From: Aureobasidium sp. EXF-3400
Taxonomy: Eukaryota > Ascomycota > Dothideomycetes > Dothideales > Saccotheciaceae
Reading direction: 5' to 3'
Length of the DNA stretch: 64,000 nt
Assembly: GCA_024195585.1 (NCBI GenBank)
Contig: SWBL01000041.1
Coordinates: 146,903-210,902, forward strand
Made by a program: the position numbers and the translations under genes
Shown here: in pieces, positions 1-10,704 of the stretch
Layout of the letters: every line of letters starts with the position of its first letter
Position numbering within the stretch: position 1 is the first letter of the stretch
The notes under the pieces: model-generated
The model's input: the letters and a program-made list of their open reading frames with translations, nothing else
Database searches by the model: none
Told to the model about the DNA's origin: nothing

Positions 1-1642
1 TAGAACTGTGTTAGTGGAGTGCATGTATTGAGTAGTCTTGTGTGGCGTCCTCACCATAGAGAAAGATATGACTCTTAGGCCGATGAAACTCTGCTCGCGT
101 GTCAACAGCGAGGGCTGGGCTGCTTTGACTGTCAAACCTTCATCGACTATCCATGCTTGGAAGAGTAGTCGTGCTCCAAACAAATGGGTGAGGCCTGTCG
201 AAGAAGAGTCATACCAGGCCTTTGATGTTGTCAGTGGATAGACTTGCACGAATCGCGACCTGTGTGCTTACCGAGCTCATGTTTAGCAGGAGAGACGCCA
301 GAAGCGCGTGATATCTGGTAGTCTTTGTGGACGAACATGATAGCCAATGCTGCTCACTCTCCTCATCCCCCGAGGTGAATAGGGAGTCGATGACCGATGA
401 AAGGGCGAACATGGCTCGATTCTGGTGAGTGAGAGCTATATTTTCCATTCCAGATACAGAATTGGCCAGATGTGCTGCTGACATACCAACGACGCAGTCA
501 TGTATGTACTCGCAAGTAAGCATCTTTTGAGGGATGTCAGTACGAAAAGGGCTCTCGTGAGAGTCGAAGCATGACACTATCTGGCAGATGTAATCAAAGT
601 AATGAGTTGTCAAGGCATTCTTCGTTCCTGAATCGAGCAGCGCGTTATTGCGCAGCGCCACAGTGGAGAAACACGTTCTCCAGGGGTTTGATTGATCAGC
701 CTCTGTCGCTTCGTGATTGAGCTCATTAGCGGTTGAATCATCATTGCTGGGGAAGTTGGTCGCTGCAACGAGATTGGCTGGTTCATACAGCCAGGTATCA
801 TCAAGATGTGTGTCCGCCATGAAAGCTATGGCGTCATGATTCATCGTTCTAGACAGCTCTTTGGAAAGTGACTGAGTCTCTGTCGGTGCGACGTTGACCA
901 CTTCATGCGGTGTACGAGCCCATATGTCGTCGGTCGATGGTGCGTAGAGCTGTTCGTCAGAGGAGCATGTGTCTTTAGATGATGTAGGATCAAACGGGAA
1001 CCCTTGTCCGAAGCATGCTAAATCCAAATCATCTGCCTCAAAAGCAGGGACGTGGAAGGTCGATATATCACGTTGTCGCTGATCTTGATGAGAGAAAGAG
1101 GCCGTTGAGCATTGCCTGCCACATGCGATAGTAGATGTCGGGTGTTGCGAAGACAAAAGGTGATCTAGAGTATCTTCCGAGCTCGTTTGCAGCGAACGCA
1201 CTCTCGGGCTGGCCAAGTCAACTGCGACGTATGAGGTCGGCCTTGCTCGCTTTGCTCTAGACATGTCTTGTCTCGAGGCATTTGTGATTTCAAGTGGTTG
1301 GGCATGGCCAGGAGAAGTTCCTTCAGAACCCTGTCGCCCACATGTCGATGCGGTCTTGAAAGCAGGAATTGGTTTCCATTTGAACTGTCGAGCAAAGCCC
1401 GGACATTTGACCTGTCTGTCAATGCAATTCTTACATTGCGGCCGGGTTTCATCACATTTGATGCGCTGTAGAGATCTTCAGAACCCTGGGTCCAAGTTTG
1501 ATGGACATTGGAATTTATAGAATCACCTTTTGCTTGCAGTTCACACATCCGTCTTTTCACCGCAAAGTCAGTCGTAGTTCCTCGAGTCGCAGGTTTCCTC
1601 ATTGGGAGTATACTGACCTCGACTTCGTGCGTGTTTGGGCAT
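1..1642 (-). CDS. Zn2Cys6 transcription factor, truncated by the left edge
   Basis: The start is ATG at 1642. Two micro-exons (1618-1642 and 1527-1552) and the start of the main exon (272-1465) rebuild the binuclear zinc cluster, with Cys at about residues 11, 14, 21, 28, 31 and 38 (GCVNCKQKRIKCDETRPQC then KNCIDRQVKC). A further exon at 55-219 carries STGLTHLFGARLLFQ, a motif seen in Fungal_trans_2 (acr-2-like) regulators. A donor at 54 leads off the left edge, so the C-terminus is missing. All junction phases close. It should be a nuclear DNA-binding regulator. It lies beside a cupin, an amine oxidase and a permease, so pathway-specific control of these is a reasonable inference. The family is clear; the target genes are inferred. 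Confidence 0.85.
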
Positions 1643-2077
1643 TACTCTACTCCCTTGTAGAGCTGGGCATGGATCAACAAAGACAGCAATCTGATTTCGT
1701 GCAGACTCCAGAACCCGAGTGAGTAGCACGTCTCTCAAGCGGGGTAATCATGGTCTGGAATTGGAAGGAACTTTGGAGTGGCATGTGCTAGTTCTTAACC
1801 CCGCAGTTGAGGGCCAGGCAAACAATGCAAACCGCTGCGTGTAACAATTTGCAAGATAACGCTTATCTTCGGGGCGTCTGACAGCTGATTCCTTTCTCGT
1901 CCGCCTCGGTCGCTCGATGCCGTCTATGATAAGATCATCATTCTTTGGTGCTCTGCTATTACTACCGTTCCTGTAGTCAAACTCTTCGACCTACGCTTAT
2001 TCAAGCACGGATGAGTATAGGTAACAGCATCTCAGCGGGCCAAACTGCCGAACCTCAACTCCTGTTCAAGTCGTTAC
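1643..2077. promoter_or_regulatory. Gap between regulator and cupin with GATA-type motifs
   Basis: No gene is visible. This is the upstream region of the Zn2Cys6 gene and lies beyond the cupin's 3' end. It holds an inverted pair of GATA sites at 1853-1869 (AAGATAA, 3-nt spacer, TTATCTT) and a TGATAA at 1927-1932. HGATAR is the core bound by fungal GATA factors such as AreA. The motif is read directly; factor binding is inferred. Confidence 0.5.
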
Positions 2078-2551
2078 TCACAGCTTGCCTTTTGGTCTAG
2101 CCGCACACTTGAAGCAGACCCCGTAGTCCTCCGACGAGAACTGGAAGGTGCTTCCCCGATGGATGAAAAAACTATCCCCTGGTCCCAACGTTCTCTTTCT
2201 TCCGCTTTCATCACTTAGAGTCACCGTACCTGTCCTTTGATCAGTAGCCGCAGCATCACGAAGCCTCTTGGTTTGGAGAATACATACCTTCCCAAACCAC
2301 GCCAGCCTCGTCATAGCCATGGACTCCAGGTCCGACTGGTGGACCTTGCTCTATGCGGAACCAGATGCCGGCCAATGGATCCCTCAAGGTCGTGTCTGGA
2401 GTGTTGAAGATATCACCTTTGCATGACAAAAGTCAGATGCAAAGCTCGAATTCTGTGAGAAGGATTGCAATAACTTACTCCAGAAAACGTAATTGTTGAT
2501 CTGATTTGGGATCTTAAATCGCTCAGTCGCAGACTTGTAATCGATGACCAT
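2078..2551 (-). CDS. Small cupin-fold protein (EutQ-like), 117 aa
   Basis: Three exons (2479-2551, 2288-2416, 2078-2229) join with matching phases into 117 residues, starting MVIDYKSATERF. The middle holds GPGVHGYDEAGVVWEGTVTL and the end TLGPGDSFFIHRGSTFQF, the two short beta-barrel motifs of a single-domain cupin. It looks like the EutQ-type or DUF861-like cupins often found beside amine or amino-alcohol catabolic genes. No signal peptide is seen, so it is probably cytosolic. It lies on the same strand as the amine oxidase, about 540 bp downstream of it. The substrate is unknown; a role in amine breakdown is inferred from position only. Confidence 0.75.
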
Positions 2552-3094
2552 CTTGACAGTCAGGATTTTCTGCGTAGAGTGGATTGGAAAGCGCTCGAAT
2601 GAGAAATGCAAGCGCTGGACTAATATCTGTCTTTCTTTTTGAGCTCGGGATACTGTGGAGGTGATGCGGTATCTAGGCTCACACTTCCTGAAGCGGAAGT
2701 CCCAGGCTAGCCATCTGCCGGATGCTACGATCACCTGTGCTGACTCTCAGTACCTTATCGTGAAAAGTCACGTACGCAACGCTTTCGCCTTGCTTACAGT
2801 CACCAGCAGCCAGTCACTAGCCGCTTTTTGCATGGAAGGATATCCCGGCAAAGGATTCTCATGCATTAATCACAGCAAGGAAGTCAGTGTTCGGTAGAGT
2901 GGGATATCCTGTGAGCTTATCGTCGCAATCTTTGACATAACAAATTAACTTCAATCTGACGAAAATCTTGTGCGGCAGGGTTGCAGTTCACCGAGGTGGC
3001 ATATTGATGAACCAAATCATCAAGTCACATAACAGAGGCGTAACGGGAAACGAAGAGAGTGATAAAGATGATACTCGAGCAGAACTACCTTTAA
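2552..3094. promoter_or_regulatory. Gap between cupin and amine oxidase
   Basis: No coding region is supported. It should contain the cupin promoter and the 3' end of the amine oxidase transcript. GATA-type motifs read as TTATCG at 2755-2760 and 2917-2922 (CGATAA on the minus strand) and TGATAA at 3060-3065. Confidence 0.4.
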
Positions 3095-4679
3095 CTAGAG
3101 CTTAGGAGTGGAGATACAGTCCTCCTGCTCCAAAGCGAATTTAACGACCGCAGAAGCCCGGGCTCCTTGCTCAATGGCACCGTCGATGAATCCACGCCAT
3201 CCTTGTGCCCAGTCGGCACTTGCCATAAAGACTCTTCCATGAGGCTCCTGCAGTGCTTTCAGACTCTTCGTGGCCTGACCAGGGAATGCACAAAACCATG
3301 CGCCCTTGGCATAAGGATCTTCAGACCAAGTGTGTGACACATGACCGCGCACATCACCGTTTGGTTGGAGTTTCTTGAACTCGCTGATGACATGCTCGCT
3401 CTTAGTCGGATCGGTCAGCTTTCCAGTTTGGCCAAACATCATGGCGATTGAACCACTTCCGTTTGCAGATTGAGTACCTGGGACTGTTAGCTCTGGGTCA
3501 TCGGTCTGAAACAGAATTAAGTTTACTGACCATCATGATCTTTCAAACCAAAAAGGAAGCAACTCTCGGGATCGTTTGTGTTTGCGAACCAGTTTCCTTG
3601 CATCTCGTCGAGAACGAAATGGTACTTCTCGCCGAGATTGGTGTGACCTGCTTGAGCCGCGCTCTGTTTTGCGAGAGATAGAGGCGGGTCGAACTGAACA
3701 TCGGAGAGGCAGTTGAGGGGAATGGTACACACAACCCGGCGCGCCTTGTAGCTGGACCCATCGGTACAAGAGACTGTGACCTTTGCATTCCTGGTCTCTT
3801 TGATGGAGTTCACGACCTTGCTCAAGACTCTGTCCCCATTGTACTCCTCCAGGATGTGCCGGGCGAAATTTGTCATTCCACCATGTCCAAGCTTGAAGCA
3901 TGCAGCGGCATCATACATGGTCTGCAAGCTATAGCCTCCTAAAGCATACCACCGCAGTGCATCCGTCCAAGCGATTTCTCGGGCTGTAGAACTTCCGAAC
4001 GAGTTTGTGTGACAGACAAACTGGTCTTTGTCCTCCTGTGGGATGTCAAGCTGATCAAGTCTATCTTGGCAACTCATGAGGTCGTATCTATGCCAGGGTT
4101 GAGGTCGGAGAGGCTCATGAGGATAAGGCATAACTTCGCGTGGAGTCATGCCGTCAATGCCAAAGAACACTTCGGCAACTCTCGCCATTCTGGGATTGTA
4201 CTCGGCCACATCGAGACTCATCACATTCGAGCCTCGAGGCTTGTACAAGATAGTGTCCGTAGCTGTCGTTCCGGCTGACATTTTCAGGTGTTTTTCCAGG
4301 CCATGTCGGTGCATCTCGGCATAGAAGTGAGGTTGATGCCTGGCTCAGAAAGTTAGTCAGATGTCCTGAAACGGTAAATGTGTTGGTGGACGTCAAAGTA
4401 CCAGTGCACAAAAGTTCCGCCCATCTCGAACTCCTCGCCCCATGCTTTGGCCGTCCATGTACGACCACCAATGCGGTCACGAGCTTCGAGAAGCAGAACA
4501 CGCAAGTTGCGATCAAGGGCGAGATTCCTTGCGGCAACAAGACCGCAGAAGCCTGAGCCAATCACAATCACATCATACGAGCTCTTTGTGTTCACAGTGC
4601 TTGCAACGACAGCATCTGTTCTCAGACCTTTGTGTATACCGGTGTTGTCATACTGATGACCTTCCTTTGTGTGAGTCAT
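3095..4679 (-). CDS. Flavin monoamine oxidase (MAO-N type), 489 aa
   Basis: Exons 4402-4679, 3531-4339 and 3095-3477 give 489 residues, close to Aspergillus MAO-N (about 495). The N-terminus has the FAD dinucleotide-binding motif (VIVIGSGFCGLVAARNL), then LLLEARDRIGGRTW and GGTFVHWHQPH, which forms only when the 62-nt intron 4340-4401 is removed. The C-terminus holds ASADWAQGWRGFIDGAIE, the second flavin-contact region of amine oxidases. The start (MTHTKEGHQYDNTG) resembles the MAO-N start. The enzyme should oxidise primary amines to aldehydes with release of ammonia and H2O2. Its start faces a permease gene across a 579-bp promoter, suggesting coupled uptake and oxidation. The exact amine is not readable from sequence. 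Confidence 0.93.
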
Positions 4680-5258
4680 GATCCTGATGGACAAGAAGAG
4701 TTTGTGAGGACCGATGATGATAAAAAAACACACGACTGAAGCTAAGTAAGACTGCAAAGCACAAATGTGGCTCGCTTTGAGCGGGCTGCAGCCTTGGTTA
4801 TCACTTGAGGATACGTTGCACGACGCCGATGTTTCGAGCGGCGCAGATAACCGCTCTCTCCATATCACTACTACTCAGTCGCAGAGGAGAAGTGTCGTTA
4901 GCAGAAGGCAAGAATTACTGCTTTGGGATAGCCAAAAACTTCCCAATCTGGACTATCTAGCCGTGGTCCGTGCGTTGGTTGCTCCCAGGCCCCCTTCTCG
5001 TTCCCAATACTAAACTCTCCTCGACGTTCCCGTCCTTCAGACGACTTGTGGCTTGTGTCATGGAATCTGTTCAAACCCGGAGATAAGTAAGAAGTATACG
5101 ACCCCGCATGGCTCCGAGATAAGCGTCCTACTCCAGCTGCGATAGGTCAGCTACTTGCCCAGGATGGACTATATAGCTCGAGCGACATCTTCTATAATGC
5201 TCTTCGTCACTAGTCGGAACTACCAGCATATATCTCCGTCTCTGTATTGTCGACCAGC
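4680..5258. promoter_or_regulatory. Divergent promoter of amine oxidase and permease, with five GATA motifs
   Basis: This 579-bp region separates two divergent start codons. HGATAR motifs read at 4798-4803 (minus strand), 4845-4850, 5081-5086, 5117-5122 and 5140-5145. Fungal nitrogen-catabolic genes are commonly activated by the GATA factor AreA, so induction under nitrogen limitation is a testable inference. Confidence 0.55.
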
Positions 5259-7222
5259 ATGTCAGAACAGAACTCAGAAGAAGCTACTGTACTGGGCAAG
5301 ATGGACAAGACCTTTCCAGAGCTACAACGTAAGTTTGCGTAAACCCATACTCACGTTAGCTGACACACCACGCAGTCGCCACGACAAGTCAGTCACGAAC
5401 TGACGTTGAGTCATGTCGAGTCGGTCATGTCAGCGAGGCCACTCGCCATATCAGTATGCTTGAGACGGCATCTGTAGGCTGGAGTATCTGCAACAGCTGG
5501 GTTGGTGTCATGTCCACTCTCGCCTTTGTAATCATCCAGGGGGGCTCTCCAAATCTTCTCTATGGACTATGGCTTGTTTTCATCATGTATGGGTTTATTG
5601 TCTACACTCTTGCAGAACTAGCGAGTGTTTATCCTTCAGCTGGTGGCCAGTAAGTCGGCAATCTCTGCTGTGGCAAGTCAATGATTGCAAAATCTAATTG
5701 CAATACAATCAGATACCATTGGACAGCTATTCTGGCTCCGAAGTCGTGGGCTCGAGGCCTGGTGAGTTCATCTTCATGTTGTACCGCTCCTTCTGGAGCA
5801 CCATATTGAATTCTCGCAGAGCTACACGTGCGGAATGATCAACATCTTCTCGTGGATTTCCATTTCTGCCGGCGTAGCTGTTATTGCGCCACAAGCTTTG
5901 ATGGCGCTGGTCATTCATCATGACCCCTCTTTCACACTCAAGGCATGGCATGTATTTCTGATCTACCAGGCCGTGAACCTTTTGTGTCTTCTTCACAATA
6001 TCTACACAATACGCCGGACTATGTGGGCATTTAATTGTTTCTGTGAGTATAGCCGGAACCAGATCACAAGTAAACCTCTGGCTGACTAGTTTCAGTTGCT
6101 TTGTCACTCGTCGCATTCCTCGCTGCCACGATTATATCTCTCGTCCGCGCACCTACATATCAGTCGGCTGAGTCGGTCTGGGTGACTTTTGTCAATAGCA
6201 GTGGATGGAGCAATCGTGGAGTTGTCTTCTTCATTGGCCTTCTCACACCCGGTTACATGTATGGAGGTCTCGATGGAGCTATACACCTGGCTGAAGAAGC
6301 CACGAATGCTAGGGAAGCTGTCCCCAGGGCTTTACTGAGTACATGGTCGCTTGGCTTCTTGACGTCTTTCATCGTCTCGGTTGCAGCCATGTACTCTGCA
6401 CAAGATTTTACCACCATTGCAACGACACCAACCGGGTACGTACATCCAACCTTGTGGATATGAACATTGTTGCTGATCGTCGACAAAGATTCCCTGTGCT
6501 TGAATTATGGAGTCAAGCAATGCGGTCCAAGGTTGCAGCAGACGCTTTCGTGGCCTTCTTCTTCGTCGGAGCGTTGATGGCTCTGGCTGGTTGTCAGCAA
6601 GTACGTCTCGACCCTCAGCACACTTTGTGACGTCCTCTAATCATTTGTTTCCAGACTGCCTCGAGACTGACTTTGGCCTTCGCCCGCGACACAGGCCTGG
6701 TCTTTTCTTCCAAGTTGTCCATTATGAACGCCGACCACGAAGCTCCCATCTGGGCACTGTGGGCAAACGGCTTCGTCATTTTTATCATCGGATGCGTCTA
6801 CCTGGGCTCTTCGACTGCATTCAACGCATTCATTGGTACTGGTTCCATCTTGCAGCTCGTTACATTCGCATTCCCTGCTGCCTTGCTGCTTGCTAGAGGA
6901 AGGCCCGCTCGATTCCTACCCCAGTCGCATACCTTCAGATTGCCACGTGCCTTTGGATGGGTTGCCAACTTGTTTACTGTCGGCTTCGCCCTGATCTGCC
7001 TGATCTTTTGGGATCTTCCAGCTGTGTTACCCGTGACGGGTTCGAACATGAGTAAGTCAGCTTTTCGCTTCTTAGTGTTCATTGACGATCATGTTACTAA
7101 CCAATCTAGATTACTCTTCTGCTGTTATAGGAGTGATTGGTATATTCATAGCTATTAATTGGTTCTTCTGGGCGAGACACCACTACAAAGGTCCAGAATT
7201 AGGGGTTTTCGGAGAGACATGA
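5259..7222 (+). CDS. APC-family amino acid/amine permease (GABA/choline type), 525 aa
   Basis: Eight exons (5259-5328, 5376-5649, 5713-5761, 5820-6042, 6096-6435, 6489-6600, 6655-7051, 7110-7222) close in phase to 525 residues. A hydrophilic N-terminus precedes about 12 hydrophobic segments. LAELASVYPSAGGQYHW is the consensus signature of fungal GABA/choline permeases of the amino acid-polyamine-organocation superfamily, and YGGLDGAIHLAEEA follows in the middle. It should sit in the plasma membrane. Being divergent from the amine oxidase, it is a good candidate to import that enzyme's substrate or a precursor. Family assignment is firm; the transported compound is inferred. Confidence 0.92.
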
Positions 7223-7507
7223 TATGGTATATATGCAAATCACCAAGTTTGGAAATGGCTTCTGGGATCAGATTTCGTACGAGATTCGTTGTCACTTGAC
7301 CTTGTTCAGTTGTCAATAATCTCATCATGCAGTAGGCCCTAACAATCTCTTGGTGGGGACCAGAGATCGCGAGATGCCAACGGCCGCATCCCCGAGCAAA
7401 AGCGGGGGTGACTCACCTCGAGTCATCGTATTTGACCATAACAACCACATCGCATCAGTCTATCTTCAAATCTAGCATCTCAACTGAAGCTTCTCCGAGG
7501 AATCACA

Positions 7508-8352
7508 ATGGTCAAATTCTACCCCTCGCTATCGTCAGATTTGAGCGAATGGTGCATGTCCCAACCCCTCTTCTACATCGCTTCCGCACCCCGCTACGGC
7601 GACCACGTCAACATATCACCAAAAGGGCTTCCCTCCACTACTTTCTCCATCCTAGATCCCAACAAAGCAGCTTACATCGATGCCACTGGATCTGGCGCTG
7701 AGACCATCGCTCACCTGTACGAAAATGGACGGTGTACGATTATGTTCTGTTCGTTTGAGAAGGTGCCTAGGATCTTGAGATTGTTTTGTAAAGGCAGAGT
7801 GGTGGAGTTTTGGGACCAAGAGTTTGGAGTTTTGACTAGGCAGATGGGGATGGAGGTGCCGGTGGGCGCGAGAGCGGTGATTGTGTTGGATATCTTCAAG
7901 GTATGCGTTCTCCCCTCTCAATGACCTGTTAATTCGTGTTTTTGTTGTGCAAATCTTGTTGCTCATATCTTCAATCCTGACACTGTTGGTCTATCTATTA
8001 GGTCCAAACTTCTTGCGGTTATGGCGTACCATTGCTTTCAGAGACAGAACACAAGAGTCTCTTGGATCGAGAAACCCTTGGTCATTGGGCTGGCAAGACC
8101 GTTTCGGACAACAAAATGGTAGATTACCGCGCCAAGAACAACGCGTATAGTCTGGACGGTCTACCTGGACTAAAGGCGGGCAGGCGAACAAGAGGTGAAT
8201 GGCTTTGGGTAGGTGAGACCAAAGCTTATCTCACGAGACTCTGGCATCAAATGGATGCTATGGTGATTGGGTTCGTCCTTGCGTTTGTGTTTATCGACCT
8301 CTTGCATCTTGTGGGTGTAAAGATCAATGGAGTGTTTGCGGATTGGAGATAA
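7508..8352 (+). CDS. Pyridoxamine 5'-phosphate oxidase-like FMN-binding protein, 247 aa
   Basis: Two exons (7508-7900 and 8002-8352) give 247 residues. The first exon holds the split-barrel fold of the PPOX-like flavin family (VNISPKGLPSTTFSILD, then GSGAETIAHLYENGRCTIMF). The second begins VQTSCGYGVP, typical of this fungal subfamily. The last 25 residues include a hydrophobic stretch (GFVLAFVFIDLLHLVGV) that could anchor it in a membrane. The family contains flavin-dependent oxidoreductases of mostly unknown substrate, and this copy is probably not the vitamin B6 biosynthetic oxidase itself. It lies just after the permease on the same strand; a link to the amine genes is possible but unproven. 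Confidence 0.85.
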
Positions 8353-9116
8353 GGACGTTCATGGATAGGTGAACTTAGCTGCTCCTTGATTTCTCCCCTC
8401 GTAATTTGTGATGTCCTGAATGCAACAACCAAGTTGTCTCAGTCTCATTGTGCCCAAGGTCGCTGTTCTTTGTTCGGTCATGGTGTCTAACACCATATCA
8501 CTTCCATGCATGTTTCTTCCTTTGTCCTCGCTTGAACGATTCATAGGTCCAATTCATAATAGACTGACGGTAGGTCTCGTCTTCTCTTCGCCGCCTCATC
8601 CTATAAGTCCTGTGATACTCCCGGTACTCTGCCCGCTTCTAAGCATCGTCACTGAGCTGGAGCAGCGGGCTTTGAGACGAAAAGCTCCGGCTTACACATG
8701 AAAGTCCTTCAACGAGCGGTCGGGACTAAAGGTTTATAGTCCGATGCATTAAAGGGTTCGTGTTGTGAAGAGGTAACAAAGCAAGCTGAGAAGGTCGATC
8801 GAACGCCAGAGACCATCCAACAATTTCACACCATCATACCTCAGCACACCGTCAAATCTGGGATGTGCTGGCAGCGAAGCGCAAAAATGTCGAGTCAGGC
8901 ACGGATTGTGGAAGGAACACGGCAGCGGCTCGCCTGCATCTCTTCGGACCAGTCGTAGTAAAGTGAGGTTTTAGTCTGCGACCATGTGTTCAGTGCCACG
9001 CCGACCAAACACCGGTATATGATCTCTCAACTTAGTCCATTGCAGACGGCTTCTGGTCGATTCTGGCATACGACACCAAAGACTAGTAACCAGTCTGCAA
9101 GTCTTGCTTTAACGAT
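8353..9116. other. Gene-free interval
   Basis: This 764-bp stretch lies between the 3' ends of two convergent genes. I see no credible coding region or RNA gene. A 7-bp inverted repeat (GCCCGCT at 8631-8637 against AGCGGGC at 8664-8670) is the only structure noticed and is weak. Confidence 0.4.
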
Positions 9117-10076
9117 CTAGCTATTTGATTTCTCGTCTTCCGCATGCGATGGCTGTGAAGATGAACTCCCAGTCTCAGAAGAACCAGGCCTAGTGTTCCA
9201 CCATTTGACGTACACGTCCTCATATCCGACTGGCATCGCCTTCAATACTTCCGGAGAACAATAACACCGGTGACACTTGTATATATTTGGGTCTGAAATT
9301 TGCTGCCCTGTAGTGTAAAGAGCCTCGGTCAGCGGGAGCCACCATGATGATTGAAGTGGAGGCGCATAGGACGTCCGTCTGCACATGAGTTTACTTGTCT
9401 GTGCAAGTAGTAATTTCTGGAGTCTGTTGAACTGATGAGACGGTCCTGAACAACTTCTGCTGCTTCTCCGCTGTTGTTGATTGAAACGAGATCCTTGTAC
9501 TTACACCAAAGTTTGAGTCCATTACGTGTTTCGTAACCGCAACTAGAACAAGTATGCCTTACTTTATGTTCGTACAATATTGGGACACGAGTTTCCCAGA
9601 TAAGACCCTCGCGTCCTTGACTGAATTTGGTCACTAACTAGAACAAGCGATCAGCTAATTTGACACACAAATCCCGGCTCTTCTCGCTGAAAGGTGATCC
9701 ATCGTACCCATCGTCGAAACCACAATCTTGCGAGATACTGTGCGTCACAGGACTTTTGTTTGTACCACGCTGCCTTTTGCTCCTTACGGGCTTGCTTCCA
9801 GTCAGGATCTGCAGATGCCTTCTTCAACTGATATTTGGCGGCATGCGCAGATATAGATTCACGAAACGCCTGGTTCTCTGGGTACCTCTTCCTGTACCAT
9901 TCCCTGTTCCACTCCCTCGATTTCGATCGCGCTGCCGTCTTCTCGGAATCCTCAGTAGGCGCGAGCAATGGCGGACAGCAAGACAAGTATCGCGCAGATG
10001 GAGCTTGTGTCGCAGAACGAAGCAAGAATCCTCTGGTCCAGTGCGTCAAAGGATTCATGATGTTGGTGACTGACAT
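9117..10076 (-). CDS. Hypothetical basic protein with paired CxxC motifs, 265 aa
   Basis: Three exons (9708-10076, 9395-9637, 9117-9302) close in phase to 265 residues. I do not recognise the family. The N-terminus (MNPLTHWTRGFLLRSATQAP) is basic and could be a mitochondrial presequence. A region rich in Arg, Lys and Trp follows (REWNREWYRKRYPENQAFRE, then WKQARKEQKAAWYKQ). Next come HTCSSCGYETRNGLKLWCKY and YKCHRCYCSPEVL, two CxxC knuckles about 60 residues apart that could form one zinc ribbon. The tail is Ser-rich and acidic. The start could be ATG 10076 or 10058. RNA or protein binding is only a guess from composition. The exon model is moderately secure. Confidence 0.5.
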
Positions 10077-10379
10077 CGCAATTCAGCGGAGGCTGAACAA
10101 GTCTTTTCTCCGCTAGGTAAGTAGTGATAATATCAACGCCATACAGAAGAGGAGATGTCAAATGAGATTGATCGCGTTGTGATGTATGGCTCTGCGCACG
10201 CGCCGGATGCAAGCTCGGCGTTTCGGCGTCCGAGCTCCGATATATCACCAAGCTTCACCACCAATTTGAAAACGACATATCTCAACATTCTGAGCACCAG
10301 ATATCACGACAAAATAGCTCAAAAGATGCGTCGCAACCTTCTGTATGATCTGACGATATCAAAAAGGTGCAAAAAGCAC
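10077..10379. other. Gap between hypothetical gene and tRNA-Ser
   Basis: It contains the promoter side of the minus-strand hypothetical gene and the trailer of the tRNA gene. No gene is visible. Two short T-runs in the tRNA sense lie at the tRNA end. Confidence 0.4.
10360..10379 (-). terminator. Likely RNA polymerase III terminator of tRNA-Ser
   Basis: On the minus strand two runs of five T follow within about 20 nt of the tRNA 3' end. Oligo-T is the pol III termination signal. Confidence 0.6.
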
Positions 10380-10460
10380 CGACGCCTGTGTGATTCGAAC
10401 ACACGCTCCCGAAGGAAATGCCTTAGCAGGGCATCGCGTTAACCACTCCGCCAAAGCGCC
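10380..10460 (-). tRNA. tRNA-Ser (anticodon GCU)
   Basis: The minus strand folds as a class II tRNA. The acceptor stem is GGCGCTT/AGGCGTC with discriminator G. The anticodon stem ATGCC/GGCAT carries the loop CTGCTAA, giving anticodon GCT. A long variable arm and the T-arm GTGTG TTCGAAT CACAC follow. The long variable arm and anticodon identify serine (AGC/AGU codons). No intron is present. CCA is not encoded, as usual for a eukaryotic nuclear tRNA. Confidence 0.95.
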
Positions 10461-10704
10461 TCGTAGATATCCCGAAGTTGGTTAGACTCCGCTTGATGAA
10501 TTGTGGGGTAAATTCGAAACAATATATACAATATTCGACGCGTCATACTTGAATTTATGCACGTTCTCTGGCTCTTTCGAGCAAATCCAAACATGGCTCA
10601 TCGGGGAAGCTGATCTCTGTAACACCATAACGATATTTGGAATATACAAGGTGGAGGGTCAATTCAGGAAGGCCGGACTGTCATGATTGGTCGCTCTCTA
10701 GTGC

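Noticed and set aside
8631..8670. 7-bp inverted repeat GCCCGCT/AGCGGGC
   Set aside because: It is short, with a 26-nt loop and no following T-run or neighbouring RNA signal. This is chance level.
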